Positions 36,804 through 49,050 of a stretch of 64,000 nucleotides of DNA are shown piece by piece. The notes under the pieces were generated by a model. That model was not told the origin of the DNA. It made no database searches and saw only the letters and a program-made list of their open reading frames with translations. The stretch's first letter is position 1. Every line of letters begins with the position of its first letter. The translations under genes were made by a program, and so were the position numbers. Source of the DNA: Sesamum alatum (lineage: Eukaryota; Streptophyta; Magnoliopsida; Lamiales; Pedaliaceae); NCBI GenBank assembly GCA_034509735.1, contig JACGWO010000003.1, positions 36,416,466 to 36,480,465 on the forward strand. Direction: 5' to 3'.

Positions 36804-37702
36804 GGATTAAATACACTTTGCACCCTTGAACTATGCATGTAGTCGCATTTAGACCCCTAAAGTATGAAATGTAACAAAAAATCCCCTCATGATATGAATT
36901 AATTTTTTTATGACGAAAATGCCCTTATTGTTTTCACCCCTAAAATATGTTTATTTCAATCATTCTCCTAAAACATAATTTGAATTATTATAAAAATTAT
37001 ATTTAACATAAATACTATCCAAAATTTATTATTTTTATAATTAGTATAGAATCTATATAAACTCTATAAATTTACAGTCCTTATATATCTTTTACATAAC
37101 TGTTTAAAAATTTACATAATTTTTGCTTGTATTATTCTATATATGTTGAACTCTTTTTTAAAAAATAAAATTATTGATACAATTTTAAAATATTACATCG
37201 AACATAATGCACTATAAAATATGCAAATCTATAACATAATGAACATAATGCACATAATTATAAATTAATTATATTATAGATTTGCATATTTTATAGTAAA
37301 TTATGTTCCATGTAATATTTTAAAATTGTATCAATAATTTTATTTTTTAAAAAAAGTTCAACATATATATAACAATACAAGCAAAAATTATGTAAATTTT
37401 TAAATAGTTATGTAAAAAAGTATAAGGACTGTAAATTTATAGAGTTTATATAGATTCTATACTAATTATAAAAATAATAAATTTTGGATAGTATTTATGT
37501 TAAATATAATTTTTATAATAATTTAAATTATGTTTTAAGGGAATGATTGAAATAAACATATTTTAGTGGTGGAAACAATAAGGACATTTTCGTCATAAAA
37601 AAATTAATCAATATCATGAGGGGCCTTTTTGTTACCTTTCATACTTTAGGGGCCTAAATGCGACTACATGCATAGTTCAGAGGTGCAAAGTATATTTAAC
37701 CC
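36804..37702. mobile_element. near-perfect 0.9-kb hairpin (Mutator-like foldback)
   Basis: Left arm 36804-37240 and right arm about 37265-37702 are inverted copies with few differences, separated by a loop of about 25 bp. Ends read GGATTAAATACACTTTGCAC and TATATTTAACCC. Flanks AAAAAAATA (36795-36803) and AATAAAATA (37703-37711) match at 8 of 9, as for Mutator insertions. It lies about 150 bp upstream of the invertase TATA box. Confidence 0.88.
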
Positions 37703-37773
37703 AATAAAATATAATATTTCGCTACAATTAATTACTATAATTGAAAGAAAACAAAAATTATATGTATGTAAGG

Positions 37774-38217
37774 CACTATAAGAAAATATGATATTAGTGA
37801 CAAAATATCATATGATAATTTAAAAGTTGTCACTAAAAATATGTATTAAGTGACAATATTTCTCATCTTGTCACTATATAATTATTAGTAACAAAAATTG
37901 TGTATAAAATTATCACTAAATACAATTAGTGACACATCTATAGTGACAACTTAGTGACAATATAATATAGTGATAACAATTATTTATTGTCACTAGCTTG
38001 TCACTATACATGAGTCACTAATTGTATTTAGTGACAACTTTTTGCACATTTTTTTGTCACTAATAACAATTTTTATAAAATAATAGTAATTATTAAAATC
38101 ATAAAATTCATTATTGTGACAAAATAAATATTTTTGTCACTAAATATATATAATTAGTGATAATATTAAAATTATCACTTAATTTTTTTGTCGCTAATCT
38201 TCCATTTTCTTGTAGTG
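37774..38217. mobile_element. CACTA-type MITE upstream of the invertase
   Basis: Ends CACTATAAGAAAA and TTTTCTTGTAGTG; target-site duplication AGG at 37771-37773 and 38218-38220. The 444-bp element is an inverted copy of 33754-34184. Confidence 0.88.
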
Positions 38218-39529
38218 AGGGACGTGTCGAAAGTATTGAACCTTAAATAATTCTTGTCTCTAACACACATAGGATCAAATTTTGTATTTCAAATCTTATT
38301 GCATTTTTTATTCTATTTAATACATATATATTACATGTATATTTTTTTAAAATAGAATAAATGATACAATTTTTATAACCAAATGTGTAGGTATAAATTA
38401 TATAAAATAGAATATGCAACAGATTTTGAAATAAAAAACCCATCCGCTGACACACACCCATAAGAAAAGAAAGGATACAATTTGCATGTTAGCGACCATA
38501 TTAAAAATATTAAATAATTCTTTTTACAATTTAAATTTATGGATGAGGCATTGATTATGAACGTTGGTATGAGAGTTTTTCAATCTTTTCAGGTGGTAAT
38601 TAGTATGAATCAAATTAAAAAAGGAGTAATTGGTTCTCATTGCCGAATAAATATATATTAATGAACCAATTAAACAATACATGAGGAAAATCACGAGATT
38701 TTAGAATTCCCCAAGAGTAGTAGGTGGAATTCAGTGTGAATTGAATAATTTATTTCAAATTTTTTATTATATTTTATTTAATTTAATATATATCATATTT
38801 GTTTTATATAAGTGATGTGAATATATTAAGTAAAATAAAAAATATAATCTAATTTGAAAAAGAAAATTAAATCGAACGAGCTCATAAATTGAAAAGGATT
38901 GAACCTCGAGCTCGAACTTTTTCACTAGTACTTTTGATTTCGAACTTTTTCACTAGTACTTTTGATTGGAAGTTAGGAAAGAATAAGTTAATTTTTTTGA
39001 TTAATTTAAATATTAAATTAAAAATTATTATTTTTATTGCATTTTATATATCATTCCACATGCGTGATGTGATATATATGTATTTTATAACGTTACATTA
39101 TATCAACTGTATATTAATAAATTATTTTATATACGTGATATGCATATGTACATTTTGTAATGAAATTTGTTGTAGTTAGATCAGAACTTTCTCAATCATT
39201 CATGAATATATATATACATATATAATGGTACCAATATAATATTACACTAAAATCTAATAATAGTTGTCTTACTCGAATATAATACAAATAATTCTGCTCA
39301 AAAATCAATCCCCTTTTACAATGAACTGACGATCTATTTATACTAAACAAATCATGAATGTGGGGAGGCATAAAGACAATTTATCCTCCAACCAACCACT
39401 AACAATTGGGCACAACCGCCGGGGATAATGTGGTAATTTACATAACCCCACTAACTGTTGAGTGCAATCGCCGGGAGTAACGTGGTAATTGCATAATACT
39501 TCTGTTGAAAATAACATCTTAATTCCTGG
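38218..39529. other. gene-free AT-rich region
   Basis: No gene. Contains the 28-bp tandem repeat listed separately and a duplicated segment near 39400-39490 (CAACCGCCGGGGATAATGTGG and its near copy). Confidence 0.4.
38912..38967. repeat. 28-bp perfect tandem duplication
   Basis: Two adjacent identical 28-bp units starting TCGAACTTTTTCACTAGTAC (38912-38939 and 38940-38967), implying a recent slippage event. Confidence 0.85.
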
Positions 39530-39534
39530 TCAAA

Positions 39535-39785
39535 TTCTTTTTCCATCAATATATATTAATAAATTGATTACAGTTACATTATGAATTTCAATCATTAATA
39601 ATCAGTATTACGTCAATTACCAGTATCAAATATATACAACTAATCAAATTACTATTACAAGAGACCAACAACTATTATTAAAATAGACCAATATCCATAA
39701 ATTAGTAGGACTAGTACTCTTGATCTCTTAATTATGGGGTTTTAATTTCACCGACTAAGCTAATTGATAATGCGATAAATGCATG
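39535..39785 (-). repeat. decayed SINE, reverse orientation
   Basis: Reverse body ATTAATAAATTGATTACAGT followed by family-like ATCAGTATTACGTCAATTAC and a degenerate reverse B and A box end near 39740-39775. Confidence 0.45.
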
Positions 39786-40391
39786 AGTATTTTTTATTTT
39801 ATTTTTTTATTAGTGAAGGAAAACACGCGATGCCTTTTTAATTGAGGTATGATTTTCTTCATATGGTTTTTTAATTCTATAAGTCGTCAGCGCTGAGTAT
39901 ACAAAGTGAATGCATGACCTGGATAAGATCTCCAACAGTTCGTCCACAATTGATTTTGTGGAAATTATGTGTTTGGTTGAACTTAATCTCTATTTCACAT
40001 TGAAATTAATGTAATTTATATGTGATTCCATAAAAAAAAGAAAAAAGAAAAGTAATTTACTTCCCTTTGTTCTTTAAAATGAAACACAGGGAAGTAAATT
40101 GAATCATTTAAAAAGATACAGAGAAATAAATTGCTATTTTATTTTTCACAGGGGGTAATTTGTTCATTTGTAATATCATATGAGGGTTGCTTGCATGTTT
40201 TCCATTTTAAACTTAAAAGAGGTGTTTGTAATACCTTTTACTTTCATTTTTGTGGTACAAATAAATTATAGAAACCGTTGTAAGTTTAGCAGTATTGAAA
40301 ACTGAGAGTGTTTGAAACTAAAAGTGAAAGACTGAAAGGTCAAATACAGTTGAAGTTTGACCGTGTGAGAAAAACCCATTTTACCATAAGT

Positions 40392-40740
40392 TGGTGAAAT
40401 TACACTTTTAGTCCTGTAAGATAGGGGCTCAACACTTTTAGTCTTGTACTTTACGAGATTATTAAAATGATCCTAAAATTAGGAAAACTCGACACATTTA
40501 GTCTTATGCTTTACCGCATTATTAAAATGATCCCGAAATTGAAAAAACTCGATACATTTAGTCCTATAAATCCCGTAAACCATAGGACTAAATGTGTTGA
40601 ATTTTCTCAATTTTGGGACCATTGAAGACTAAATGTGTCGAGTTTTTCCAATTTTGGGATCATTTTAAAAATTCCGTAAAGCAAATGACAAAATATGGTG
40701 AACCCCCTATCCTATGGGATTAAAAGTGTAACTTTGCCCT
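40392..40740. mobile_element. foldback element, about 349 bp
   Basis: Inverted ends around AAATTACACTTTTAGTCCTG and ATTAAAAGTGTAACTTTGCCC, with several internal copies of CGACACATTTAGTC and its inverse. Similar 9-mers (ATAAGTTGG and AGAAGTTGG) flank it but the exact ends are ambiguous. Confidence 0.6.
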
Positions 40741-41174
40741 AGAAGTTGGTGGGAGAACTTTATGCCTTTTGATTTAAGGAGGTATTTGTAATAACTTCTA
40801 TTTTTATTGTGTGAATAAGTTGTAAGTAAAGTGATAATGAAGATTGGGAGCGTTTGAAAAGAACAGTGAAGTTGGAGAGTCGAGTAAAGTACAAAAAGTT
40901 GATTATAACTTTTGGTTTAAATCAAATTAAAATAAACAGTTCAAATTCAAGAGTTTCTGAAGGACATTCTTACTAATGTTAAACAGTTGCAAACAACCCC
41001 TAAATCAGCTTAATTTCAGCAATCTAAAAATGAAACTATTTTCAACAAAACGTTGATATACATTTAGATTAAATTATTGCAAACACCCTCTTACAAGATG
41101 CTGAGTTAAATCAATTTATTTCAAATATTGTACTATTGTATACATTTATAAAATATATATTGTTAGAGCACTAA
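40741..41174. other. gene-free region
   Basis: AT-rich with no recognised gene or element. Confidence 0.35.
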
Positions 41175-41332
41175 TGATGTCTTACTCTAGTGGTTAAGAC
41201 TGATAGTCTAATGAATAAATTGGTGGTCATGGGTTTGAGTCCCACCAAATATATGGATCACTTTATGTAAATTGGATTTAATTTATTTCATTATTATTAG
41301 TTATATCATGTATTGATCCAATCACTAGAAGA
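41175..41332 (+). repeat. SINE, split by a CACTA MITE
   Basis: A-box-like CTCTAGTGGTTAAGAC and B-box-like GGGTTTGAGTCCC (41231-41243). The tail is cut at 41332 by the CACTA element and may resume after 41637. Confidence 0.55.
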
Positions 41333-41634
41333 AAATTCACTATTGGTTATAAATTTATTAGCTAAAACTATGGTAAGTAATTATTATAAACCATGGTTAA
41401 ACAAAAATCATTGCAAAAACCTAGATTATCTATCATGAAAACTCTTTTTCCCATGGTTATGAGTCATTAACAAATATTTTTGCTATGGCTTTTCGTCATG
41501 ACAAATGTTTTAGCCACACTGGCAAATATCACAACCAATAACCATTGTATAACCATGATGAATGACTATTCACTGCACTATTTGTTTTTAACCATGACAA
41601 TTAGTCATGATTAAATATTAAATTTTTTCTAGTG
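41333..41634. mobile_element. CACTA-type MITE, 302 bp
   Basis: Ends CACTAGAAGAAAATT and AAATTTTTTCTAGTG; target-site duplication AAT at 41330-41332 and 41635-41637. A different subfamily from the 33754/37774 pair. Confidence 0.82.
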
Positions 41635-41851
41635 AATGTATTGCTCAGGTCATTATAAAGAACAGTAGAGATCGAGCTTCAGTTCACAATCCAATACTTA
41701 TGTTAAACTTTATAATTTTTACTTAATAATAAATTAAAAACCCGTTACCTTTTTAATGAACAAACTTATAAAATCATAATATCTATTTCGAAACAAGAAA
41801 AGTATCAGCGTTAAGGAAAAATAATTAATTACCAAAAGTTGCAATTCGTTT

Positions 41852-42706
41852 GGAGTGTTTGCGTGCGCTTCAAAAAAGCGCTTTTCAGCTTCTGGATGCT
41901 GAAAAGTACTTTTGAGGTGTTTGGGAGGCCAACACCTGCTTCTGTAACTACTATGGAAAGCACTTTTAAGCCAAAAGCTGAAAGCACCTTAAGGGGTGCT
42001 TCTAGCTGCTTTGGCTTTTTTGTAAATAAATTCAACTTCTTTTTAGACTACTTTACCCTCATTGTAGTAATTTCAATTCGATTTTATCATTTTTAATGTA
42101 TTTTGAAAATTACTCATCTAGAGTTGATATGAGAAATTTTAAATAATTTAAATAATTTATCACTAACAAAATTTATAATTTCACATGTTTAATATTTTAA
42201 AATGTTACTATTTTATTTTCTATATTATATTATATTAATCCAAAATCATAGAAAAATATAAATTAAATTTCTAAGATTAATTAAAAAATAATAATTATTT
42301 CGTCAATATTGTAAGTTTATTTATTGTGCATGAATGAACAATTATATTACATACAGTTTTTCTACTAGTATTGAATATTTTAATAATATAAATTATAATC
42401 ATTTTGTAAAAAATTAAATATGATACTAATTGAAATAAAAATTATTATTTTTGAGAAAATATTTAGAATCAAGAGATAAGTGCAAATATTTAGGCAAATA
42501 GCATCTGTTTAATACATGGGGACAAAACGGTCTTTAATCAATTAAACGTGTTTTAGAAGTGCTTTTCTCCCAAACACTACCAATTTAGCTTTTATCTGCT
42601 TTTCACTTTTTTTTACAAACACTACACACTTTTGATTCTGTTACAACTTTCAACTTTTTCTACGAAAATCACTTTATTAAAAGCAGAAGCTCTCGCAAAC
42701 GCTCCC
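41852..42706. mobile_element. TIR element, about 855 bp, no coding capacity
   Basis: Left end GGAGTGTTTGCGTGCGCTTC and right end, inverted, GGAGCGTTTGCGAGAGCTTC; subterminal AAAAGCGCTTTT / AAAGTGCTTTT motifs. Overlapping short frames on both strands are by-products of this structure. Superfamily and duplication unresolved. Confidence 0.6.
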
Positions 42707-44190
42707 GTTGTATAGATAAAGTGTCATGGTATTATAAAATTCGCGAATGTTTCGATGGATTAATGAAAAACAGGGACTGAAAGATTTATCCCTAACTTGT
42801 ACTAAATTATGAGAAAATGTCTATTACAACAATATTGGAAGCCAAAAATTTAGGTACGAGTTGTATTTCTTCAGGTAGCATCGATCATCACATGCCCAAA
42901 AATATGTAAACCTGCCTACCTTATATTCTTACATAAAACTTGTAGCTCCCACACATATATTCCTCTGCAGAGTTACTCCCAAAACAGCATTCTTGCTAGA
43001 CAAAAGAGATGCCTTTTTCTTTCCCTTTAAGTCTTTCTTGTCTTGTGAGTGAAGAGAGGACGGACAGTCCTCTTTGAACGTGATCATAATTATTTTTTTT
43101 GGTGTAATATTCAGTTTGTGTCATAATTAATACTTGTGAACTTGATCGTAGAATATACCATTGTTGATAGAATGTTCTTTTTGAAATGTATCTATTATCT
43201 GAGTATAGTTCTGAACTAAAATTCGTTAAGACTAATATTTTGTGGGTACGTTTGTTTATTTTCTTACAAATTTAGGTGGTAATAGAAATGATTTGGGGGA
43301 TTAGGAAGAAGTGATGTATTATCTTTTGTCATGGTACCTCGCGTACCACATTATTTAATTGGAATTGGAATTTATTGTATGTATTGTGTGTAAAAATGTC
43401 GATGACGATGAAGTTATATTTGTTGTTTGACTTATACACTAGAAAAAAAGAGATAATCTCAGTGACAATATCAAAATTGAGAATGACAACAAACTGGACC
43501 CAAGACAAGTTTGTCAAAACTTGAAATTCAACCATCCAAGATTTTTATGGATCCTAAACTCATCTCGAACCCGGATCCAATTCCTCTGCTTTAAAATTTT
43601 AAAAACACTAAAATTGATTTCAAACATAATTTCAGTAAGAGAATTACGGTTTTAAATATATTGTAATTATTAATTGTATATATATATATATTAAAGTATG
43701 AATTCATTTTGTTTAATCGTGTTAGATCCAGACCCGAATATTTTATTGGACTCAATAGTCAATATTTCTGGTGGACTAATTTTTCCTAATTGTTTTTGGG
43801 TTAGAAAAAGAAAAAAGTGCTGTTTAATTACGCAACTAATAAAAGCGTCAAAATTTGAAAAAAAATTCAACCCCATGTGTGCAATTAAATACGGTCCATG
43901 CCTAAAATAGGAGGGACGCATATTGTTGACCTAATTAGATTATATCCATTACCCTTTATTGCTTTGATTTAAATATTATATTATTATCAGATTGAAAAAG
44001 TGAATTTCGACATTATTATTTGATTTTTTATTGTACCACGTGAACAGAAATTTGCTGTTTCGGTCTATATATCCATTATGAGACAGAACTATTACATATC
44101 AGCTCCATCCAATTTTCACATTATAAAGTTACTTTTCGCTTTGATTATCACTAGATGTTAATAAGATTATTCGTTGCTTATAAATGTACA
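42707..44190. other. gene-free region, degenerate copy of 47.1-48.8 kb
   Basis: Blocks such as CCTACCTTATATTCTT, TTTAGGTGGTAATAGAAATG and ACCACGTGAACAG recur in the same order at about 47.34, 48.09 and 48.72 kb. No gene recognised. Confidence 0.4.
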
Positions 44191-44475
44191 CAAAAAATAG
44201 AGATAATTATATTTATACCCCTAATCTATGATATATTTATACAAATTGCCCCGTCTTTTGATAATTACAGAAATCACCCATGACATCTAAAAAATAGGGA
44301 TAATTTATATAATGATGTTGACGTTTCCGTGTGATATGTGTAATTTTTAAGAAGTATGGGTGATTTGTGTAAATAATATTGACGTTTATGTTAAATGTGT
44401 ATTTATCAGAAAGGTATGCATGGTTTGTGTAAACAAATAATAGATTAGGGGGTGTAAATAGAATTATCCCTATAA
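44191..44475. mobile_element. foldback element, about 280 bp
   Basis: Left GATAATTATATTTATACCCC and inverted right end GGGATAATTCTATTTACACC; interior similar to the 5796-6077 element. No clean duplication. Confidence 0.5.
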
Positions 44476-44549
44476 ATTGTCTGATCAGTGCAACCTTCAT
44501 ATTGGTAAAAAGTATCGAATACATGATAGAAATTGACCAATTCTTACCA

Positions 44550-44765
44550 ATATGATATGCCTAGTGATTAAGATGGGGATCCTATGAATAAGTTCGATAT
44601 ATGGATTCGTATCCCACCGGACGTTTGGATATATTTATCCTCATTTTATTTGAGCTTATTGTAATTAATTTAAGTGTTATTAGTTATATTGATTGAATAT
44701 TGACGTATTGATTAAACATGAGTATTGCTTAATTTATTACGATATTGATATAATAATATAATAAC
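44550..44765 (+). repeat. tRNA-derived SINE
   Basis: A-box-like TGCCTAGTGATTAAGATGG, B-box-like GGATTCGTATCCC (about 44603-44615) and the family AT-rich body. Confidence 0.5.
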
Positions 44766-45240
44766 CGATTAAAGAAAAAGCTAGCATAATATGAAATATT
44801 TGTTCCTCGGTACATAATTCTGGAGACTAGATTGGACTATTGGAAAAAAAAAATCAGGTTCCACAAAAGACTTTAATATTTGACTAGAAACTTAGGGTTA
44901 GGGGGGAAAATATTCAGAAATTCCTTGTGTCAGAAAAATCAACTTTGATGTTCAAAAGGGACAACCATGTCTTGTACGTTTCTTGGGACATAGTTGTTTG
45001 CATGTCTATCCACAAAATAATAATAATTATTATTATTATAATTCATTGAATAGGAGGACCATATATATGTAATGGGCACTTACCACAATCTTTGACAAAT
45101 CTCAAGTATCAAAAGCGATATATTGATTAATTGTCTCTATGCTGGAATTTATATTGTCAAACTCACACACATACACACACAATATCTTGACTAAAGAATG
45201 TGTGATATGAGATAAAAACGTCACCCGATGCATATTGCAT
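44766..45240. other. gene-free region
   Basis: AT-rich; no recognised gene or repeat beyond short CA and TA runs. Confidence 0.35.
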
Positions 45241-45249
45241 TGATTGTAG

Positions 45250-45785
45250 GGCTTAAACAAATTTTTGGTCCTGTAATTTTGGTTTTCTATATTTTCATTT
45301 TTTATCTTTCTAAAATTGTAAAAGAGTTTTATAATTTTTTGACATTTCGTGATTTTGGTCCTTCTGATGCCGAATTTTGCAAAAGTCGCCGGAAGATATC
45401 ATGCGCGCCTCATGGTTCATTTAGACTGGGGCTTTTGTTCGAATTGGTTCACTTTTGCCAACATGGATGAAAAATTAAAAAATAAAATGAGGTGGCACAT
45501 GATTTATTCCGATATTTTTTGCAAAATACCGTCACTGGAAAGACCAAATTTGCAAAATATCAAAAATTACATGACTCTTTTGCAATCCTTAGAAAGATAA
45601 ATGATAAAAATAGCAAAATCGCGAGGGGCACATGATTTGTTCTGGCAATTTTTGCAAAATTCGACATCGAAAGGACCTAAATCGTGAAATGTCAAAAAAT
45701 TACAGGAGTATTTTACAATCCTAGAAAAATAAAGAATAAAAATACAAAAATACTATAATTACATGAGGAAAATTTTATTAAAGCC
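45250..45785. mobile_element. Mutator-like foldback MITE, about 536 bp
   Basis: Left GGCTTAAACAAATTTTTGGT and inverted right end; internal GATTTTGGTCCTTCTGATGC arms appear inverted. Target-site duplication TGATTGTAG / TGAATGTAG (8 of 9) at 45241-45249 and 45786-45794. Confidence 0.75.
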
Positions 45786-45794
45786 CTGAATGTA

Positions 45795-46490
45795 GCATCA
45801 TAAATAACTGTAACTAATACTTAAACTATGTTTGTTTTCCACACGTTATGAGTGGGAATTTAAAATTTTATTATCACTTTTAATTTCAAAAATTTAATGA
45901 TTAATGTTCATTTTATTCTACATTATTCGTGCTTTATAATGGTGGAAATATTTAAATTATGCATTTCCGGACCACATTCATGTATGTAATAATAAAATTT
46001 TTATTTTTGATTTTTTTTATGAATTCAAATAAATATTTAATAGTTATACGACATGAAAACTTTGTACATACGACTTATCCTCCCTCCATATACGACATTT
46101 ATTCAAGGTCCAGTACTATACATGATCAGATAAGATCTCAAATATTCATTGACTTGCTTGCAATTGGGTGTTTGGATCATGAGCTTATTTTTAATAAATA
46201 TTTTAAAAATAATAATTGAATTTATTTAAAATTCCCATATTTGAAATTTATAAAATATCAGACTTATTTTAAAAGTAATTAAGCTCTTCAGAATTTGAAA
46301 ATTTTTATGTATATATAGGCTCATAATATATATGTTAACAATGATAATTCTGTAATTATATGACTAGATTAAAGAAATTTGTAAAAATTTTAAAAATATG
46401 TACTCTTGACTTTTTCAAAATGAGTTTATAACATTCTACCCTTTTATTTCGAAATTTCCAAGCGGATAAATATTTTATAATATATTTTAG
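45795..46490. other. gene-free AT-rich region
   Basis: No supportable gene; an 86-codon frame at 45959 has no recognisable domain and strongly AT-driven composition. Confidence 0.35.
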
Positions 46491-46499
46491 GGTAAATTA

Positions 46500-46718
46500 C
46501 AGTGACACCCCCTGAAATTAGGTCCAATTACAGCTATACCTCCTGAGATTGTAATTGTATTACACCTACACCCCTATTCAAAAACAAAGCTTACACTAAT
46601 ACCTCTTGAAAAACATTACACTAACACCCCTCAGGGGGTGTAGCTGTAATTTCACAAAAAAATATGGAATATTTGTGTAATTGAGCCTAATTTTAGGGAG
46701 TGTCAATGTAATTTACCC
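46500..46718. mobile_element. Mutator-like foldback MITE, 219 bp
   Basis: Ends GGGTAAATTACAGTGACACC and GTCAATGTAATTTACCC. Target-site duplication TATATTTTA / TATATTTTC (8 of 9) at 46491-46499 and 46719-46727. Confidence 0.8.
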
Positions 46719-46727
46719 TATATTTTC

Positions 46728-47536
46728 AAGAGTTTAAATACTATTACTCCTGTCTAAAGGAGATACACACATATATACCATGCATGTATGTATTTTTTTT
46801 TTAAAATGTAATTATACAACTCTCCTATAATGTTTGCTATAATTACAAATAAATCTTCTGTGGTTAAGAAATTACATCTAGTGCCCTAGCTGTTTATTTT
46901 TGTTTAATAAAGGAATCCATCCATTAGTAAAATTCACGAAATTTGATGAAATTAGCAAAAAAGTTTAATGAAAAACTTAAATTTTCATTCAATCAGGGAT
47001 AACATGAATTATTCAACTTTTTTGTTGATATCAACATGGAGTTTTACTAACAGATGGACTTATTTATTGGATGGATACATATATTATGGGTATTAAATGT
47101 AATTACATTAAATTTTTAGAGGAATGCCGTGTAATTATCCCTTTTTTTAATAATATACAAGAATGTTCACAATTTGTAATCAAGACTATGAAATTATTGG
47201 AGCCCCTAACTTGCACTAAAATCTCATAAAAATGTTTATGGCACGAAAATTTAGGTATGCCATTAATTCTCCTACTTCTCATCATAAACAACACAATTTA
47301 GGCGTTACAAGTTGTGTGTTGAAGGGTGCACCATACGTGCCCAAAAATTATGAAAATGCCTACCTTATATTCTTGCATATATTCCTTTGCACAAAAACAG
47401 CATTAATTTTGGGTAGACATCATGCATATCTTATCCTTACAAAAGTGATCACTCTCATTACAAACAAAGACTGCCCAAATTTGACAGATGATTGTGATAA
47501 CTCTCGAGGGACAATAAATAAATAAATATAAATAAT
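46728..47536. other. gene-free region
   Basis: AT-rich. The stretch from about 47150 onward is the start of the degenerate second copy of 42.7-44.1 kb. Confidence 0.35.
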
Positions 47537-47697
47537 GGGATAAATGAAATTTACCCTCATGTAAAAAAATAATTAGCAAATTACTTCGGGGTAATTTGCT
47601 TCATTTTAAGATCACGGGGATAATTTGCTAATTATTTTTTCACAGGGGGATTTTTGCTCATTTCTTATATCACAGGGGGGTAAATTGCATTTATTCC
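47537..47697. mobile_element. Mutator-like foldback MITE, 161 bp
   Basis: Ends GGGATAAATGAAATTTACCC and TAAATTGCATTTATTCC. Perfect 10-bp flank duplication TATAAATAAT at 47527-47536 and 47698-47707. Confidence 0.8.
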
Positions 47698-47707
47698 TAT
47701 AAATAAT

Positions 47708-49050
47708 TGGTAATCATATATACTTATTATTCGAATTTATTGAGTTCAGTGAAATTTGGTTTGAACCAAGTTTCCATTTGAACATTTGTATTTGAACGAA
47801 AAATTTGGAGAAAGGATTTCATATATATGACTCTGTACTAAATGAATTTGAAATTTATCAAAAAAAAAATTTAGAAAATAGCTCGAAACGAGAACTGAAA
47901 ATTTCAAATTCTTTGAAGTATAAAATTATCTAAATAAACCCCTTTTGAAAATATAAAAAAAATCTGAATAAGTGTATTTGATTTATTATTATGAATTGAA
48001 ATCTTTAGATCAAAATCAATTAATCCAAACACAATAGAAATTGTTTTAGTCTAATGTTTTACGAGTGCTTCTAGTTGATTTATTTATTTTAGGTGATAAT
48101 AGAAAATGATATGTGAAGAAGCAAAGAAGTAAAACATTATTTTCTAAAATGATACGTCGTTCCCAAATTTGAATCCAATTGGAACTAAAAGTTTTTATAT
48201 ACACAGAGCATAAAAATATAAAATAAAAGAAATTAAATCACATTATTAATAGTATACAACAATAGTTTGTCCCAAGACCCAAAATGACACTATGTTACAT
48301 TTGTGATAGGACTGAATGTAATCAATTTACATTCGATTAATAAAATCTATCGCTTCCAATTCAAAAAAAAAAAATTACGATAGAGTTTATTATAATTTTG
48401 ATGTTTTCATCATAAAATATTTTGTAACGAATTTTATTTGTTAATCATCACGATAAATTCTTTTTAGTGAATATTTTTACATTTAATGCCCAAAAATGAA
48501 AAATAAAAATTGAATGGGATGAATAGTCAATTATAAAAAATTCTTGCCCGAACCAGGTTTGATCGAACCAAAATAATTATAAAGCAAGTGTGATATACTT
48601 GTTGTATAATTAGTCACTTTTTGGGGTCCAAAAATGGAAGGCCTTTAATACTACTTTAGTTTAAATATTAAATTATCATAAAAAGTGAAATTCAGCACAA
48701 TTATTTTATGTTTTCCTGCTACCACGTGCAGATTTATCAGCACTTTGTTTTTTTGCTAAAATTAGCAAAAGTTATATTTAGCTGATATAGTAAAAAAAAG
48801 AAAAGAATGTTTGATTAGCAAATTTAATTTCACTAACCAATACTTTATAATTACAGGTGACTAAGTTATATTAATTATCATAATTCTTTTTCTATAAAAA
48901 CAATAATTGTTCATTGTATTAAAATATTAATAAAAAGATTTAATATATCCTTCACCATCAATTATCATGTTATAAATAACAAAGTACAATAATTTACATC
49001 AAATGAAATAAATCAATATATCAGGTAACATCCTAATCCACGATATATTT
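47708..49050. other. gene-free region with a SINE 3' fragment
   Basis: Degenerate copy of 42.7-44.1 kb. A SINE 3' end (CATTCGATTAATAAAATCTA then CTTCCAATT and poly-A) lies at about 48300-48375. The block around 48541-48610 (AGGTTTGATCGAACC) recurs near 56300. Confidence 0.4.

Noticed and set aside
41829..42096. Opposing 68- and 85-codon frames
   Set aside because: They sit inside the left part of a TIR element with AAAAGCGCTTTT palindromes and have no recognisable product.
47232..47525. 97-codon frame
   Set aside because: Lies in a degenerate repeated region, lacks any domain and is not preserved in the related block at 42.8 kb.
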